From Xanthomonas sp. CFBP 8443 (lineage in GTDB: Bacteria > Pseudomonadota > Gammaproteobacteria > Xanthomonadales > Xanthomonadaceae), in assembly GCF_025666195.1 (NCBI RefSeq), contig NZ_CP102592.1, positions 3,782,001 to 3,846,000 of the forward strand: 64,000 nt of DNA, in the 5' to 3' direction. A model generated the notes under the pieces. The model saw only the letters and a list, made by a program, of their open reading frames with translations. It ran no database searches and was not told where the DNA came from. Of this stretch, positions 9,051 to 17,948 are shown piece after piece. A program made the translations under genes and the position numbers. Positions within the stretch are counted from its first letter, which is position 1. Every line of letters starts with the position of its first letter.

Positions 9051-9092
9051 AACAGCCCTCCCGAATCCCCAATCCCCAATCCCGAATCCCGC
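8983..9092. repeat. Heptad-repeat inverted element E3 (ruvB-ybgC junction, coding on both sides)
   Basis: Arms at about 8983-9017 and 9059-9092 are inverted copies of GGGATTG/GGGATTC heptads. The first arm lies in the ybgC reading frame and the second in the ruvB reading frame. The element therefore supplies the RuvB C-terminal tail and the YbgC N-terminal leader. Confidence 0.85.
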
Positions 9093-10081
9093 TTGGGCTG
9101 GAGGCCCAAGTGCAGATACGCCTTGTTGGTCGCCATGCGCCCGCGGGCGCTGCGGATCAGGTAGCCCTGCTGGATCAGGTAGGGCTCGATCACGTCTTCC
9201 AGGGTGCCGCGCTCTTCGGACAGCGAGGCGGCCAGCGACTCGACCCCGACCGGGCCGCCGTCGAAGTAGTCGATGATGGTGCGCAGCAGGCGCCGGTCGA
9301 GCTCGTCGAAGCCTTCCGGGTCGACCTTGAGCATCTGCATCGCCGCCTGCGCCACGGCCAGGTCGATGTGCCCGTCGGCGCGCACCTGGGCGAAGTCGCG
9401 GACCCGGCGCAGCAGCCGGTTGGCGATGCGCGGGGTGCCGCGCGCGCGCCGCGCGATCTCCGCGCAGCCGTCGGCGTCGCAGGCGATGCCGAGGATGCTG
9501 GAGGACCGGCGCACGATCTTGCCCAGCTCTTCCGGGGTATAGAACTCCAGCCGCTGCACGATGCCGAAGCGGTCGCGCAACGGCGCGGTCAGCAGGCCGG
9601 CGCGGGTGGTGGCGCCGATCAGGGTGAACGGCGGCAGGTCGATCTTGATCGAACGCGCGGCCGGGCCCTCGCCGATCATGATGTCGATCTGGAAGTCTTC
9701 CATCGCCGGATACAGCACTTCCTCGACCACCGGCGACAGGCGGTGGATCTCGTCGACGAACAGCACGTCGTGCGGCTGCAGGTTGGTCAGCAGCGCCGCC
9801 AGGTCGCCGGCCTTCTCGATCACCGGGCCGGAGGTCACCCGCAGGTTGACCCCCAGCTCGTTGGCGATGACGTGGCTGAGCGTGGTCTTGCCCAGCCCCG
9901 GCGGGCCGAAGATCAGCACATGGTCCATCGCCTCGCCGCGCGCCTTGGCCGCTTCGATATAGATCGACAGCTGCTCGCGCACCGGCTGCTGGCCGAGGTA
10001 GTCGGCCAGGCGCTTGGGACGGATGCTGGCCTCGACCGCATCGTCTTCGCGGGTGGCGCTGCTGGCGATGATGCGGTCCAT
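9047..10081 (-). CDS. ruvB: Holliday junction branch migration helicase RuvB
   Basis: AAA+ motor of the RuvAB branch migration complex. The 344-residue protein has Walker [10 protein letters not shown] (residues 59-67), Walker [10 protein letters not shown], sensor ATTRAGLL, the arginine finger in RDRFG, and a C-terminal winged helix. The final 14 residues ([14 protein letters not shown]) are encoded by repeat element E3 and are not family-like. Conserved sequence ends at about [11 protein letters not shown]. The ATG at 10081 is preceded directly by the C-rich arm of element E4, so no Shine-Dalgarno sequence is visible. It is separated from ruvA by kup. Confidence 0.97.
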   Translation of the reverse strand: MDRIIASSATREDDAVEASIRPKRLADYLGQQPVREQLSIYIEAAKARGEAMDHVLIFGPPGLGKTTLSHVIANELGVNLRVTSGPVIEKAGDLAALLTNLQPHDVLFVDEIHRLSPVVEEVLYPAMEDFQIDIMIGEGPAARSIKIDLPPFTLIGATTRAGLLTAPLRDRFGIVQRLEFYTPEELGKIVRRSSSILGIACDADGCAEIARRARGTPRIANRLLRRVRDFAQVRADGHIDLAVAQAAMQMLKVDPEGFDELDRRLLRTIIDYFDGGPVGVESLAASLSEERGTLEDVIEPYLIQQGYLIRSARGRMATNKAYLHLGLQPKRDSGLGIGDSGGLF

Positions 10082-10257
10082 CAGCGGGACTCGGGACTCG
10101 GGACCCGGGACCCGGCAAGCGTTCCCGCCATCGGACGGATCATCGGCAAACGGACAATGGCGCGGGCGCAGGTCGGCATCCGGCTATTGTAGGCAACTGG
10201 CAGGCGGACTGCCGCTTTTCCGGGTCCCGAGTCCCGCAACCCGAGTCCCGGCCCCAC
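10082..10257. repeat. Heptad-repeat inverted element E4 (kup-ruvB junction), GGGACTC type
   Basis: Arms at about 10083-10121 and 10212-10256 are inverted copies built of GGGACTC and GGGACCC heptads, with a loop of about 90 nt. On the minus strand the G-rich arm starts 5-6 nt after the kup TGA. The C-rich arm ends 1-2 nt before the ruvB ATG. The inner arm ends read GGACCCGG(A/C)AA..GCG, matching element E7. Confidence 0.8.
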
Positions 10258-12174
10258 TCAGATCTCCACCTGCGCCCCCAGCTCCACCAGCCGGTTGCCC
10301 GGGATGCGGAAGAAGCCGGTGGCCGGGGCGGCGTTGCGGTGCATGACCGCGAACAGCTTGTCGCGCCAGATCGGCATGCCGCGGTTGGCGCTGGCGACGA
10401 TGGTCTCGCGGCTGGCGAAGTAGGTGGTGTCCATCGGGTCGAAGTAGATGCCGCCCTGGTCGCAGGAGCGCATCAGCGCCAGCGGCACGTCGGGGGTCTC
10501 CATGAAGCCGAAGCGCACGATCACCCGGTAGAACTCGTCGCCGATGGCATCCATCTTCAGCCGCTGCCGCGCCGAGGCGTACGGCACCGGCAGGGTCTCC
10601 ACGGTCAGGAACACGTTGCGCTCGTGCAGCACCTTGTTGTGCTTGAGGTTGTGCATCAGCGCATGCGGCACCACGGTCGCGTCGGCGGTCAGGAACACCG
10701 CGGTGCCCGGCACGCGCACCGGCGGCGCCAGCATCAGCCCGGGCAGGAAGCTGTCGATCTGGATGCCGTCCTTGCGGATCTCCTCGCGCAGCAGCTCGCG
10801 GCCGCGGCGCCAGGTGCGCATCATGGTGAACATCACGATGCCCAGCGCCACCGGGAACCAGGCGCCCTGCAGCAGCTTGGCGCCGTTGGCGATCAGGAAC
10901 GCGGCGTCGATGACGAAGAACACCACGCACAGCGGCAGCACCCAGTTGCGCCAGCGCGGCCACAGCGCGCGCGCCACCAGCGCCAGCAGCAGGGTGTCGA
11001 TCAGCATCGTCGCCGACACCGAGATGCCGTAGGCCACCGCCAGGTTGGTGGAGCTGCGGAAGATCAGCACCAGCGCGATCACCATCACCATCAGCAGCCA
11101 GTTGATGCCGGGGATGTAGATCTGGCCGATGGTGTCGTGCGAGGTGTGCTTGATCAGCATGCGCGGGATGTAGCCCAGCTGCATCGCCTGGCGCGCGATC
11201 GAGAACGCGCCGGTGATCACCGCCTGCGAGGCGATCACCGCCGCCAGCGTGGCCAGCACGATCATCGGGTACAGCGCCCAGCCGGGCACCGCCTCGAAGA
11301 ACGGGTTCTTCAGCGCCGCCGGATGCTTGAGCACCAGCGCGCCCTGCCCCAGGTAGTTCAGCACCAGGCACGGCAGCACGAAGAAGTACCAGGCGTGGCG
11401 GATCGGGCGCGCGCCGAAGTGGCCCATGTCCGCGTACAGCGCCTCGCCGCCGGTCACCGCCAGCACCACCGCGCCGAGGATCCATACCCCGTGCCAGCCG
11501 TGCTCGAGGAAGAAGCGGATCGCCCACCACGGGTTGAACGCCTTCAGCACTTCCGGCGCGTCGACGATGTTCCAGATGCCGATCGCCGCCAGCGACAGGA
11601 ACCACAGGCAGGTGATCGGGCCGAACACCTTGCCGACCTTCTCGGTGCCGAAGCGCTGGCCCAGGAACAGGATCACCAGCACCACCACGGTGATCGGCAC
11701 GATGAAGGCGTGCAGGCCCGGCGCGGCCACCTCCAGGCCCTCGACCGCGCCCAGCACCGAGATCGCCGGGGTGATCACGCCGTCGCCGAAGAACAGCGAG
11801 GCGCCGAAGATGCCGAGGATGCCGACCACGTAGGCCGAGCGCGAGCCCTTGCGCATGGTGCGCTGGGTCAGCGCCATCAGCGCCATGATGCCGCCCTCGC
11901 CCTCGTTGTCGGCGCGCATGATGATGGTGACGTACTTCAGCGTGACCACGATCATCAGCGACCAGAACGCCAGCGACAGCACCCCGAGCACGGTGTCGTG
12001 GTCGCTGCTCAGGCCGTAGTGCGGCGAGAACGCTTCCTTGAGCGTGTACAGCGGGCTGGTGCCGATGTCGCCGAACACCACGCCGATGGCGCCGATGACC
12101 AGCGCGAAGCCGGCCTTGCCATGCGCATCGGCCGAATGGCCTGAGCCGGGGGATGGAACGGGAGTGGAGGACAT
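10258..12174 (-). CDS. kup: Low-affinity potassium uptake protein Kup (TrkD)
   Basis: KUP-family potassium transporter of 638 residues. It has about 12 transmembrane helices in the N-terminal two thirds and a cytoplasmic tail. Family signatures include [17 protein letters not shown] at the first helix, [16 protein letters not shown] and [13 protein letters not shown]. The C-terminal region (about 470-638) contains the usual conserved [17 protein letters not shown] stretch. It sits between ruvA and ruvB on the same strand. Its function is unrelated to recombination, and this placement looks like an ancestral insertion into the ruv operon in this lineage. Confidence 0.95.
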   Translation of the reverse strand: MSSTPVPSPGSGHSADAHGKAGFALVIGAIGVVFGDIGTSPLYTLKEAFSPHYGLSSDHDTVLGVLSLAFWSLMIVVTLKYVTIIMRADNEGEGGIMALMALTQRTMRKGSRSAYVVGILGIFGASLFFGDGVITPAISVLGAVEGLEVAAPGLHAFIVPITVVVLVILFLGQRFGTEKVGKVFGPITCLWFLSLAAIGIWNIVDAPEVLKAFNPWWAIRFFLEHGWHGVWILGAVVLAVTGGEALYADMGHFGARPIRHAWYFFVLPCLVLNYLGQGALVLKHPAALKNPFFEAVPGWALYPMIVLATLAAVIASQAVITGAFSIARQAMQLGYIPRMLIKHTSHDTIGQIYIPGINWLLMVMVIALVLIFRSSTNLAVAYGISVSATMLIDTLLLALVARALWPRWRNWVLPLCVVFFVIDAAFLIANGAKLLQGAWFPVALGIVMFTMMRTWRRGRELLREEIRKDGIQIDSFLPGLMLAPPVRVPGTAVFLTADATVVPHALMHNLKHNKVLHERNVFLTVETLPVPYASARQRLKMDAIGDEFYRVIVRFGFMETPDVPLALMRSCDQGGIYFDPMDTTYFASRETIVASANRGMPIWRDKLFAVMHRNAAPATGFFRIPGNRLVELGAQVEI

Positions 12175-12225
12175 GAGGGGATCAGGTTAGCGCCGCAAGG
12201 CGTGAAGAAGAGGGGTACGGCCGGC

Positions 12226-12810
12226 TCAGCGCAACGCGGCCTGCAGGGCCTTGCGGATCACGGTGGCGACCTCGTCGCCGTCGGCGGCGGCATCGCGCGC
12301 CATCTTCGCCGCCTCGGCCGGCTTGTAGCCGAGCTGCTGCAGCGCCACGGTGGCCTCGGACACCGCATCGGTGCCCAACTGGCCGGTGATCGGCGCGCCG
12401 CCGCTGAAGTCCGCGGCGCGGTCGCGCAGTTCCACCACCATGCGCTCGGCGGTCTTCTTGCCGATGCCGGGGATGCGGGTCAGCGCGGTGACGTCGGCGG
12501 CGGTGACCATCCGCGCGAACTCGTCCACGCTGACTCCCGACAGCACCGCCAGCGCGATCTTGGCGCCGATGCCGGTGACCCGCTGCACGTCGCGGAACAG
12601 GCGCCGCTCGCCCTCGCGCAGGAAGCCGTACAGCGACACGCTGTCCTCCTTCTGCGCGTAGTGGGTGAACAGGATCACGTCGCGACCGACGTCGGGCAGG
12701 TCGTAGAAGGTGCTCATCGGCGCCTCCAGCTCGTAGCCGACCCCGCCCACGTCGATCACCAGCCACGGCGGCTGCTTGTAGGCGAGGATCCCGCGCAGAC
12801 GGCCGATCAT
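12226..12810 (-). CDS. ruvA: Holliday junction-binding subunit RuvA
   Basis: Tetrameric DNA-binding subunit that targets RuvB to Holliday junctions. The 194-residue protein starts [12 protein letters not shown] with an N-terminal OB domain. Two helix-hairpin-helix motifs follow ([16 protein letters not shown] and [17 protein letters not shown]). A flexible linker and C-terminal RuvB-contact domain complete it. The ATG at 12810 is the family start; an upstream extension to 12915 would only translate element E5. A small GGCGCCTCG/CGAGGCGCC palindrome lies just before the start. Kup follows 51 bp downstream. Confidence 0.96.
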   Translation of the reverse strand: MIGRLRGILAYKQPPWLVIDVGGVGYELEAPMSTFYDLPDVGRDVILFTHYAQKEDSVSLYGFLREGERRLFRDVQRVTGIGAKIALAVLSGVSVDEFARMVTAADVTALTRIPGIGKKTAERMVVELRDRAADFSGGAPITGQLGTDAVSEATVALQQLGYKPAEAAKMARDAAADGDEVATVIRKALQAALR

Positions 12811-12826
12811 TGGGCGCCTCGTGCGA

Positions 12827-12932
12827 GGCGCCGGGATTGGGGATTGGGGATTGGGGATTCGTAAAAGCGCGGCGTCCGCGCTTGCGCGCGGCCGTTTCCA
12901 ATCCCCAATCCCCAATCCCGAATCCCGGCTCC
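12827..12932. repeat. Heptad-repeat inverted element E5 (ruvC-ruvA junction)
   Basis: Arms at about 12827-12870 and 12891-12932 are inverted copies with four or five GGGATTG heptads each. On the minus strand the G-rich arm starts directly after the ruvC stop (TGA-GTGGAGCCGGGATTC). The C-rich arm ends close to the ruvA start region. The inner arm end carries TTCGTAAAAGCGC, the same tail as E1. Confidence 0.85.
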
Positions 12933-12934
12933 AC

Positions 12935-13510
12935 TCATTTCCTGCTCCAAGCCTGTTGCGTACTGATGCCCAGGCGCTGCGCGGTCGCGCGCACGTGGGC
13001 GTGGGTGATGGCCACCGCCAGCGCGTCGGCGGCGTCGGCCTGCAGCTTGCCGGTCAGGCTCAGCATCAGGCCGACCATATGTTGCACCTGCTGCTTCTCG
13101 GCCCCGCCCTTGCCGACGATGGCCAGCTTGATCTCCTTGGCCGCGTATTCGTGCACCGGCAGATCGCGCAGCACCACCGCGCAGATCGCCGCGCCGCGCG
13201 CGTGGCCGAGCTTGAGCGCCGCATCGGCGCTCTTGCCCATGAACACCCGCTCGATCGCCACTTCCTGCGGCTGGTATTCCTCCATCAGCGCGCCCAGCCC
13301 GTGCAGCAGGCGCTTGAGCCGCTGCGAGAAGTCGCCCTCGCCGAGCAGTAGCAACGGCGCGTGGTGCACATGGGTGGTGCGGCCGGCGGCGTCGACGTCG
13401 ATGATGCCCACGCCGGTGCGCTGCGAGCCGGGATCGATGCCGAGGATGCGGACGGCGCCGGGACCGGGGACCGGGGACCGGGGACCGGAAGCGCTCACCG
13501 GGGCGCGCAT
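12935..13510 (-). CDS. ruvC: Holliday junction resolvase RuvC, with repeat-derived N-terminal leader
   Basis: Endonuclease that cleaves Holliday junctions. Conserved sequence begins [16 protein letters not shown], with the first catalytic aspartate in GIDPGS. The second acid is in VAIERVF, and the last pair is near [14 protein letters not shown]. RuvC proteins normally start at MRILGID. Here that codon is GTC (Val), and the nearest starts are ATG 13510 or GTG 13498. They add an 18- or 14-residue leader ([12 protein letters not shown] region) translated from element E6. At 191 residues it is longer than usual by that leader. Gene order with yebC and ruvA is typical. Confidence 0.93.
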   Translation of the reverse strand: MRAPVSASGPRSPVPGPGAVRILGIDPGSQRTGVGIIDVDAAGRTTHVHHAPLLLLGEGDFSQRLKRLLHGLGALMEEYQPQEVAIERVFMGKSADAALKLGHARGAAICAVVLRDLPVHEYAAKEIKLAIVGKGGAEKQQVQHMVGLMLSLTGKLQADAADALAVAITHAHVRATAQRLGISTQQAWSRK

Positions 13511-13594
13511 TGGAACACCTCGACGCGCCGGGCAGTGACGTACCTGTGCCTTGCGCCGTTACGGGTCCCCGGTCCCCGGTCCCCGGTCCCGCGC
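13457..13594. repeat. Heptad-repeat inverted element E6 (yebC-ruvC junction), GGGACCG type
   Basis: Arms at about 13457-13494 and 13557-13594 are nearly perfect inverted copies built of GGGGACC heptads, separated by about 62 nt. On the minus strand the G-rich arm begins about 9 nt after the yebC TGA. The C-rich arm lies inside the ruvC reading frame and encodes its leader. Confidence 0.85.
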
Positions 13595-13600
13595 CTCAGT

Positions 13601-14326
13601 TCACGCATAACCGCCCAGATCGGCGTTGGAATAGACCGCCTGCACATCGTCCAGGTCTTCCAGCATGTCCAGCAGCTTGCGCACCTGCAGCGCGGTGTCG
13701 CCCTCCACCGCGATGTCGTTGTCGGCGCGGAAGCTGATCTCGGCATGGTCGGCGGCCAGGCCGGCCGCCTGCATCGCGTCCTTGACCGCGTGGAACGCGT
13801 CCGGCGAGGTCAGCACGTCGATCGCGCCGTCCTCCGGATAGACCACGATGTCGTCGGCGCCGGCCTCGATCGCCGCTTCGGTGATCTTTTCCTCGTCGGC
13901 GCCGGCGGCGAAGCTGAGCACGCCCAGGCGCTTGAACATGAAGGCCACCGAGCCCTCGGTGCCCATGTTGCCGCCGCACTTGCTGAAGGCATGGCGCACG
14001 TCGGCCACGGTGCGCACGCGGTTGTCGGTCAGGCAGTCGACGATCACCGCCACGCCGCCCGGTGCATAGCCCTCGTAGCGGATTTCCTCGTACTCGACCC
14101 CTTCCAGCTCGCCGGTGGCCTTCTTGATCGCGCGCTCGATCACGTCCTTGGACATGTTCGAGGCCAGGCCCTTGTCCATCGCCACGCGCAGGCGCGGGTT
14201 GTTGGACGGGTCGCCGCCGCCGGCGCGCGCGGCGACGCCGATCTCGCGGATGATCTTGGTGAAAATCTTGCCGCGCTTCGCATCGGATGCGTTCTTGCGG
14301 GCTTCGATCGAGGGGCCTCTACCCAT
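13601..14326 (-). CDS. yebC: YebC/PmpR family (TACO1-like) regulatory protein
   Basis: YebC/TACO1-family protein of 241 residues. Members act in translation, relieving ribosome stalling at proline-rich stretches, and some were described as transcription regulators. The N-terminus [20 protein letters not shown] followed by [19 protein letters not shown] is the family signature. The acidic C-terminal domains ending in the [10 protein letters not shown] and [13 protein letters not shown] segments are intact. It heads the ruv cluster, as in many gammaproteobacteria. Confidence 0.95.
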   Translation of the reverse strand: MGRGPSIEARKNASDAKRGKIFTKIIREIGVAARAGGGDPSNNPRLRVAMDKGLASNMSKDVIERAIKKATGELEGVEYEEIRYEGYAPGGVAVIVDCLTDNRVRTVADVRHAFSKCGGNMGTEGSVAFMFKRLGVLSFAAGADEEKITEAAIEAGADDIVVYPEDGAIDVLTSPDAFHAVKDAMQAAGLAADHAEISFRADNDIAVEGDTALQVRKLLDMLEDLDDVQAVYSNADLGGYA

Positions 14327-14405
14327 GGGGCGTTCCGGACATCAGAAGGACAAGCGGCGGATTTTACTCGATTGCGCCGCCGCGCCCCATCCGCGGTGCC
14401 CGCGC

Positions 14406-15113
14406 TCAGGCGGCGAAGCGGCCATGGCGCAGGAAGGCCGCGGTCTGGAGCGCGGCCGCCGGCGAGAACAACAGGCCGCTGTGGCTGGCGCGCACCAGGC
14501 AATGGTCGTGCAGGCCGGGCACGCGGGTCTCGGCCAGGGCCACGGTGCCGTCCGATTCCGGCCCCAGCGCGGCGAAGCGGTTGCCCAGTCCCAACGCGAC
14601 GCTGCCGGCGACCATGCCGACCGCGGCGCGACCGTCCCAGTGTCCGAGACCCTGCTGCAGCAAGGCCGCGCTGCGGCCCAGGGCGGCGCCGAGGCCGCGT
14701 CGCAGCAGCGCCTGCGCCACCGCGCTGCCGGCCAGCGGGGCGCCCAGGCATACCACCCGGGTCACCGGCAGCTGCGGCGCCTGGCGCAGGGCGTGCAGCG
14801 CGACCAGCCCGCCCAGGCTGTGCCCGACCAGGGCCAGCGGCCCGTGCGCGGCCAGGCGCTCGATCCGCTGCTGCAACCGCGGCACCGCCGCCTCGGCGCC
14901 GCCGAACGCGGTGGAGTAGCCGAAACTGGCGACGCGAAAACCGGCGCGACGCAGCCGCCAGGCCAGCGGCCCGAGCCAGGCGCGGCCGTTCCAGATGCCG
15001 TGCAACAGCAGCACCTGCGGCGTTGCGGCGGCAGCGGCGGCACCGATGTCCGGCTCCGGCCGCGCTGCGCACGCGCCGGCCGGCTCAGCCACAACCGAGC
15101 TTGGTGATGACAT
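14406..15113 (-). CDS. Alpha/beta hydrolase (lipase/esterase-like)
   Basis: 235-residue alpha/beta-fold hydrolase. The oxyanion region VLLLHGIWNG comes at about residue 34. The nucleophile elbow GHSLGG follows at about residue 97. A late acid/His region includes ESDGTVALAE and HDHCLVRASHSG. Substrate is unknown; no signal peptide is evident. The ATG at 15113 overlaps the upstream inhibitor gene by 29 bp. A GTG inside that overlap (MSSPSSVVAEP, second V) is an equally plausible start and would shorten the overlap. It is probably co-transcribed with the inhibitor gene. Confidence 0.7.
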   Translation of the reverse strand: MSSPSSVVAEPAGACAARPEPDIGAAAAAATPQVLLLHGIWNGRAWLGPLAWRLRRAGFRVASFGYSTAFGGAEAAVPRLQQRIERLAAHGPLALVGHSLGGLVALHALRQAPQLPVTRVVCLGAPLAGSAVAQALLRRGLGAALGRSAALLQQGLGHWDGRAAVGMVAGSVALGLGNRFAALGPESDGTVALAETRVPGLHDHCLVRASHSGLLFSPAAALQTAAFLRHGRFAA

Positions 15114-15396
15114 TGTCGGCGCCGACGAAGACGTTGAGCCGGTCCGGGCGCAGGTCGCGCGTGGTCGGCTGGCCCGGCGCGATCGGCCGCACCAGGCCGG
15201 CGCCGCTGTCCTTGCGCAGCCTGGCCAGGGTCGCGTCGGTCGCGACCTGGCCGACCGCCCAGGTCACCGGCTCGGCCTGGCAGCGGCCGTCGCCCTGCCC
15301 GGCCGGGCCGCCGCTGGCCGGCTGCAGCGAGGCCGATGGCGCGCACGCGGCCAGCAGCGGCAGCACGGCGGCGGCGTATTTCAGTGATCGCGGCAT
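15085..15396 (-). CDS. I78-family peptidase inhibitor-like lipoprotein
   Basis: Small exported protein of 103 residues. The ATG at 15396 gives MPRSLKYAAAVLPLLAACAP, a lipoprotein-type signal with Cys near residue 18. The mature part has a conserved Cys early, then a VRPIAPGQPTTRDLRPDRLN stretch and a terminal Cys-Gly. This is the pattern of the potato-inhibitor-like I78 family, serine protease inhibitors in other bacteria. An upstream extension to 15489 lacks a signal and is not used. Function here is inferred from family only. Confidence 0.7.
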   Translation of the reverse strand: MPRSLKYAAAVLPLLAACAPSASLQPASGGPAGQGDGRCQAEPVTWAVGQVATDATLARLRKDSGAGLVRPIAPGQPTTRDLRPDRLNVFVGADNVITKLGCG

Positions 15397-15504
15397 GGCA
15401 CTCTCCTGTCGGGCCCGGAGGAGTGGCCAGTGTACTGCGCCATGTCGCCGGCCCTGCCGATCGGCTGGCCGCGCCGGCATGGCGGCCATGCGTGCCGCGC
15501 GAGG

Positions 15505-16029
15505 CTATGCCGAGCGCGGCAGGCGCCGCAGGATGAATTCCAGGTCGCGGGTCTGCCCGACCGGGAACTCGTAGGTGCCGACCTTCTCGAAGCCGTAGCG
15601 CGCATAGAAGCGCTGCGCGCCGAAGTTCTCCGACCACACCCCGATCCACAGCGTGCGCGGGCCGGCGTGTTCCAGCCAGGCCAGCGCGGTCTCGAACAGG
15701 CGGCTGCCCCAGCCGCTGTTCTGGTGCGAACGCAGCAGGTACAGCCGCTTCAGTTCGCCGTCGCCGGGCTGCACCTCGGCATGCGGCAGGCCGCATGGGC
15801 CGGCCGCGGCGTGGCCCACCGCCACGCCGTCGTCCTCCAGCAGCCAGATCGCGTAGTCCGGGTGCTGCAGGATCGTGCGTTGCCGCTGCGCGGTGTAGTG
15901 CTCGTCGAGGAAGCCATGCAGGTCTTGCGGCGAATACAGGTGGCCGAAGGTCTCGGTGAAGGTGGCCGCGGCCAGCGCCGCCAGCGTGGCGGCGTCGTCC
16001 GGCGTGGCCTGGCGGATCGCCAATGCCAT
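15505..16029 (-). CDS. GNAT family N-acetyltransferase
   Basis: 174-residue GNAT-fold acetyltransferase. It reads MALAIRQATPDDAATLAALA at the N-terminus. The acetyl-CoA binding region is near LKRLYLLRSHQNSGWGSRLF, and strand 5-6 features include TLWIGVWSENFGAQRFYARY. It lies 3 bp downstream of aspS on the same strand and is almost certainly co-transcribed. Substrate is not predictable. The LYLLRSHQNSGWGSRL motif resembles small-molecule or protein N-acetyltransferases of the PF00583 type. Confidence 0.8.
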   Translation of the reverse strand: MALAIRQATPDDAATLAALAAATFTETFGHLYSPQDLHGFLDEHYTAQRQRTILQHPDYAIWLLEDDGVAVGHAAAGPCGLPHAEVQPGDGELKRLYLLRSHQNSGWGSRLFETALAWLEHAGPRTLWIGVWSENFGAQRFYARYGFEKVGTYEFPVGQTRDLEFILRRLPRSA

Positions 16030-16032
16030 CGC

Positions 16033-17790
16033 TCAGCCCTGCACCGGCTTGGCGCGCACCTGCACGTGCACTTCGGCCAGCTGCTCTTCGCTGATCGGCG
16101 ACGGCGAGCCGGTCATCAGGTCCTGCGCGCCGGTGGTCTTGGGGAACGGGATGACGTCGCGGATCGAGTCGGTGCCGGCCATCAGCGCGGCGATGCGGTC
16201 GATGCCGAAGGCGATGCCGCCGTGCGGCGGCGCGCCGTACTTCAACGCGTCGAGCAGGAAGCCGAACTTGATCCGCGCTTCTTCAGCGCCGATGCCGAGC
16301 AGTTCGAACACCGCGGCCTGCATGTCGGTACGGTGGATACGGATCGAGCCGCCGCCGATCTCGTTGCCGTTGAGCACCATGTCGTAGCCGCGCGACACCG
16401 CGGTCCTGGCGTTGGCGCGCAGGTCGTCGATGTCCTCCACCGCCGGCGCGGTAAAGGGATGATGCAGGGCGACGTAGCGCTGCGCTTCCTCGTCGTACTC
16501 GAACATCGGGAAATCGGTGACCCACAGCGGGCGCCAGCCGTCGGCGATTAGGCCGAAGTCCTTGCCGGCCTTCAGCCGCAGCGCGCCCATGAAATCGGAG
16601 ACCTTGCCGTAGGCGCCGGCGCCGAAGAACACGATGTCGCCGTTGCCGGCGCCGACGTGCGCGACGAGCGCGGCGAAGGCCGCTTCGCCGAAGAACTTGG
16701 CGATCGGCGATGCGATCTCGCCGTTGTCGCCGATCTTGATGTAGGCCAGGCCCTTGGCGCCGTACTTGGCGGCGTGCGCGGCGTACTCGTCGATCTGCTT
16801 GCGCGACAGGCTGGCGCCGCCTGGGATGCGCAGCGCGGCGACGCGGCCACCGGCGTCGTTGGCGGCGGCGCTGAACACCGCGAACTCGCTGTCCTTGACC
16901 AGCTCGGCCACGTCGACCAGCTCCAGCGCGATGCGCAGGTCCGGCTTGTCCGAGCCGTAGCGGCGCATCGCCTCGGCCCAGGTCATGCGCGGGAAGCTGG
17001 CGTCCAGCTCCACCTCGGCCACTTCCTTGAAGATGGCGCGGATCATCTCTTCGACGAAGTCCTGCACGTCGCGCTCGCGCACGAAGGCGAACTCCATGTC
17101 GAGCTGGGTGAACTCCAACTGGCGGTCGGCGCGCAGCGCCTCGTCGCGGAAACAGCGCGCGATCTGGTAGTAGCGGTCGAAGCCGGCCACCATCAGGATC
17201 TGCTTGAACAGCTGCGGCGACTGCGGCAGCGCGTAGAACTCGCCGGCGTGCATGCGCGCCGGCACCAGGAAGTCGCGCGCGCCTTCCGGAGTGACGTTGG
17301 CCAGGATCGGCGTCTCGATGTCCTGGAAGCCCTTGCCGTCCAGGTGCCGGCGCAGCGCCTGCACCAGCTTGATGCGGGTGCGCTGCATGCGCTGCATCTC
17401 CGGGCGGCGCAGGTCCAGGTAGCGGTACTTCAGGCGGGTTTCCTCGCCCGGGTTCTCGTGCGCATGGAACGGCAGCGGCGCGGCCTTGTTGAGCACGCTG
17501 ATGCGGGTCGCGATGACCTCGACCTTGCCGCTGCGCAGCTTGTCGTTGACCGCATGCCGCGCGCGCACCACGCCTTCGACCTGCAGCACGTCCTCGTAGC
17601 CGAGCGAAGCGGCGACCGCGAACACCTCCGCGTTCTCCGGCTCCACCGTCACCTGCACGATGCCTTCGTGGTCGCGCAGGTCGATGAAGCAGACGCCGCC
17701 GAGATTGCGGGCGACATCGGTCCAGCCGGCCAGGGTGACGGTTTGGCCGATCAGGGTCTCGTCGACCAGGCCGCAGAAGTGGGTACGCAT
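16033..17790 (-). CDS. aspS: Aspartate-tRNA ligase
   Basis: Class II aminoacyl-tRNA synthetase of 585 residues, the normal bacterial length. It has an N-terminal OB anticodon-binding domain (from [11 protein letters not shown]). Motif 1 is near [10 protein letters not shown], motif 2 is [18 protein letters not shown], a bacterial GAD insertion domain is present, and motif 3 is [14 protein letters not shown]. The ATG at 17790 has a clear Shine-Dalgarno GGAG 6 nt upstream; a longer start at 17802 lacks one. Whether it also charges tRNA-Asn (non-discriminating type) cannot be told from this window. Confidence 0.97.
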   Translation of the reverse strand: MRTHFCGLVDETLIGQTVTLAGWTDVARNLGGVCFIDLRDHEGIVQVTVEPENAEVFAVAASLGYEDVLQVEGVVRARHAVNDKLRSGKVEVIATRISVLNKAAPLPFHAHENPGEETRLKYRYLDLRRPEMQRMQRTRIKLVQALRRHLDGKGFQDIETPILANVTPEGARDFLVPARMHAGEFYALPQSPQLFKQILMVAGFDRYYQIARCFRDEALRADRQLEFTQLDMEFAFVRERDVQDFVEEMIRAIFKEVAEVELDASFPRMTWAEAMRRYGSDKPDLRIALELVDVAELVKDSEFAVFSAAANDAGGRVAALRIPGGASLSRKQIDEYAAHAAKYGAKGLAYIKIGDNGEIASPIAKFFGEAAFAALVAHVGAGNGDIVFFGAGAYGKVSDFMGALRLKAGKDFGLIADGWRPLWVTDFPMFEYDEEAQRYVALHHPFTAPAVEDIDDLRANARTAVSRGYDMVLNGNEIGGGSIRIHRTDMQAAVFELLGIGAEEARIKFGFLLDALKYGAPPHGGIAFGIDRIAALMAGTDSIRDVIPFPKTTGAQDLMTGSPSPISEEQLAEVHVQVRAKPVQG

Positions 17791-17948
17791 CGCAAACTCC
17801 AAGGAGGGACCGCCGCCGCAGAAGGCGCCGGCAAGCCGGATATTCTGCGGCGCGGCGCCGGCCCGGGCAAATCGCGCCGCAACTCACCTGGCCTTAAGTT
17901 TCCGTGAGGCTATAGTCCGCCCACATCCACGGGCATCGGAGGGGACCC

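Noticed and set aside
8550..10118. 522-residue frame fusing sequence opposite phase to ruvB with YbgC
   Set aside because: The part within ruvB is a shadow frame. YbgC translation is only plausible from TTG 9050 onward.
10339..12144. 601-residue plus-strand frame opposite kup
   Set aside because: Low-complexity His/Arg/Gln-rich translation antisense to a clear transporter gene; composition is a codon-bias artefact.
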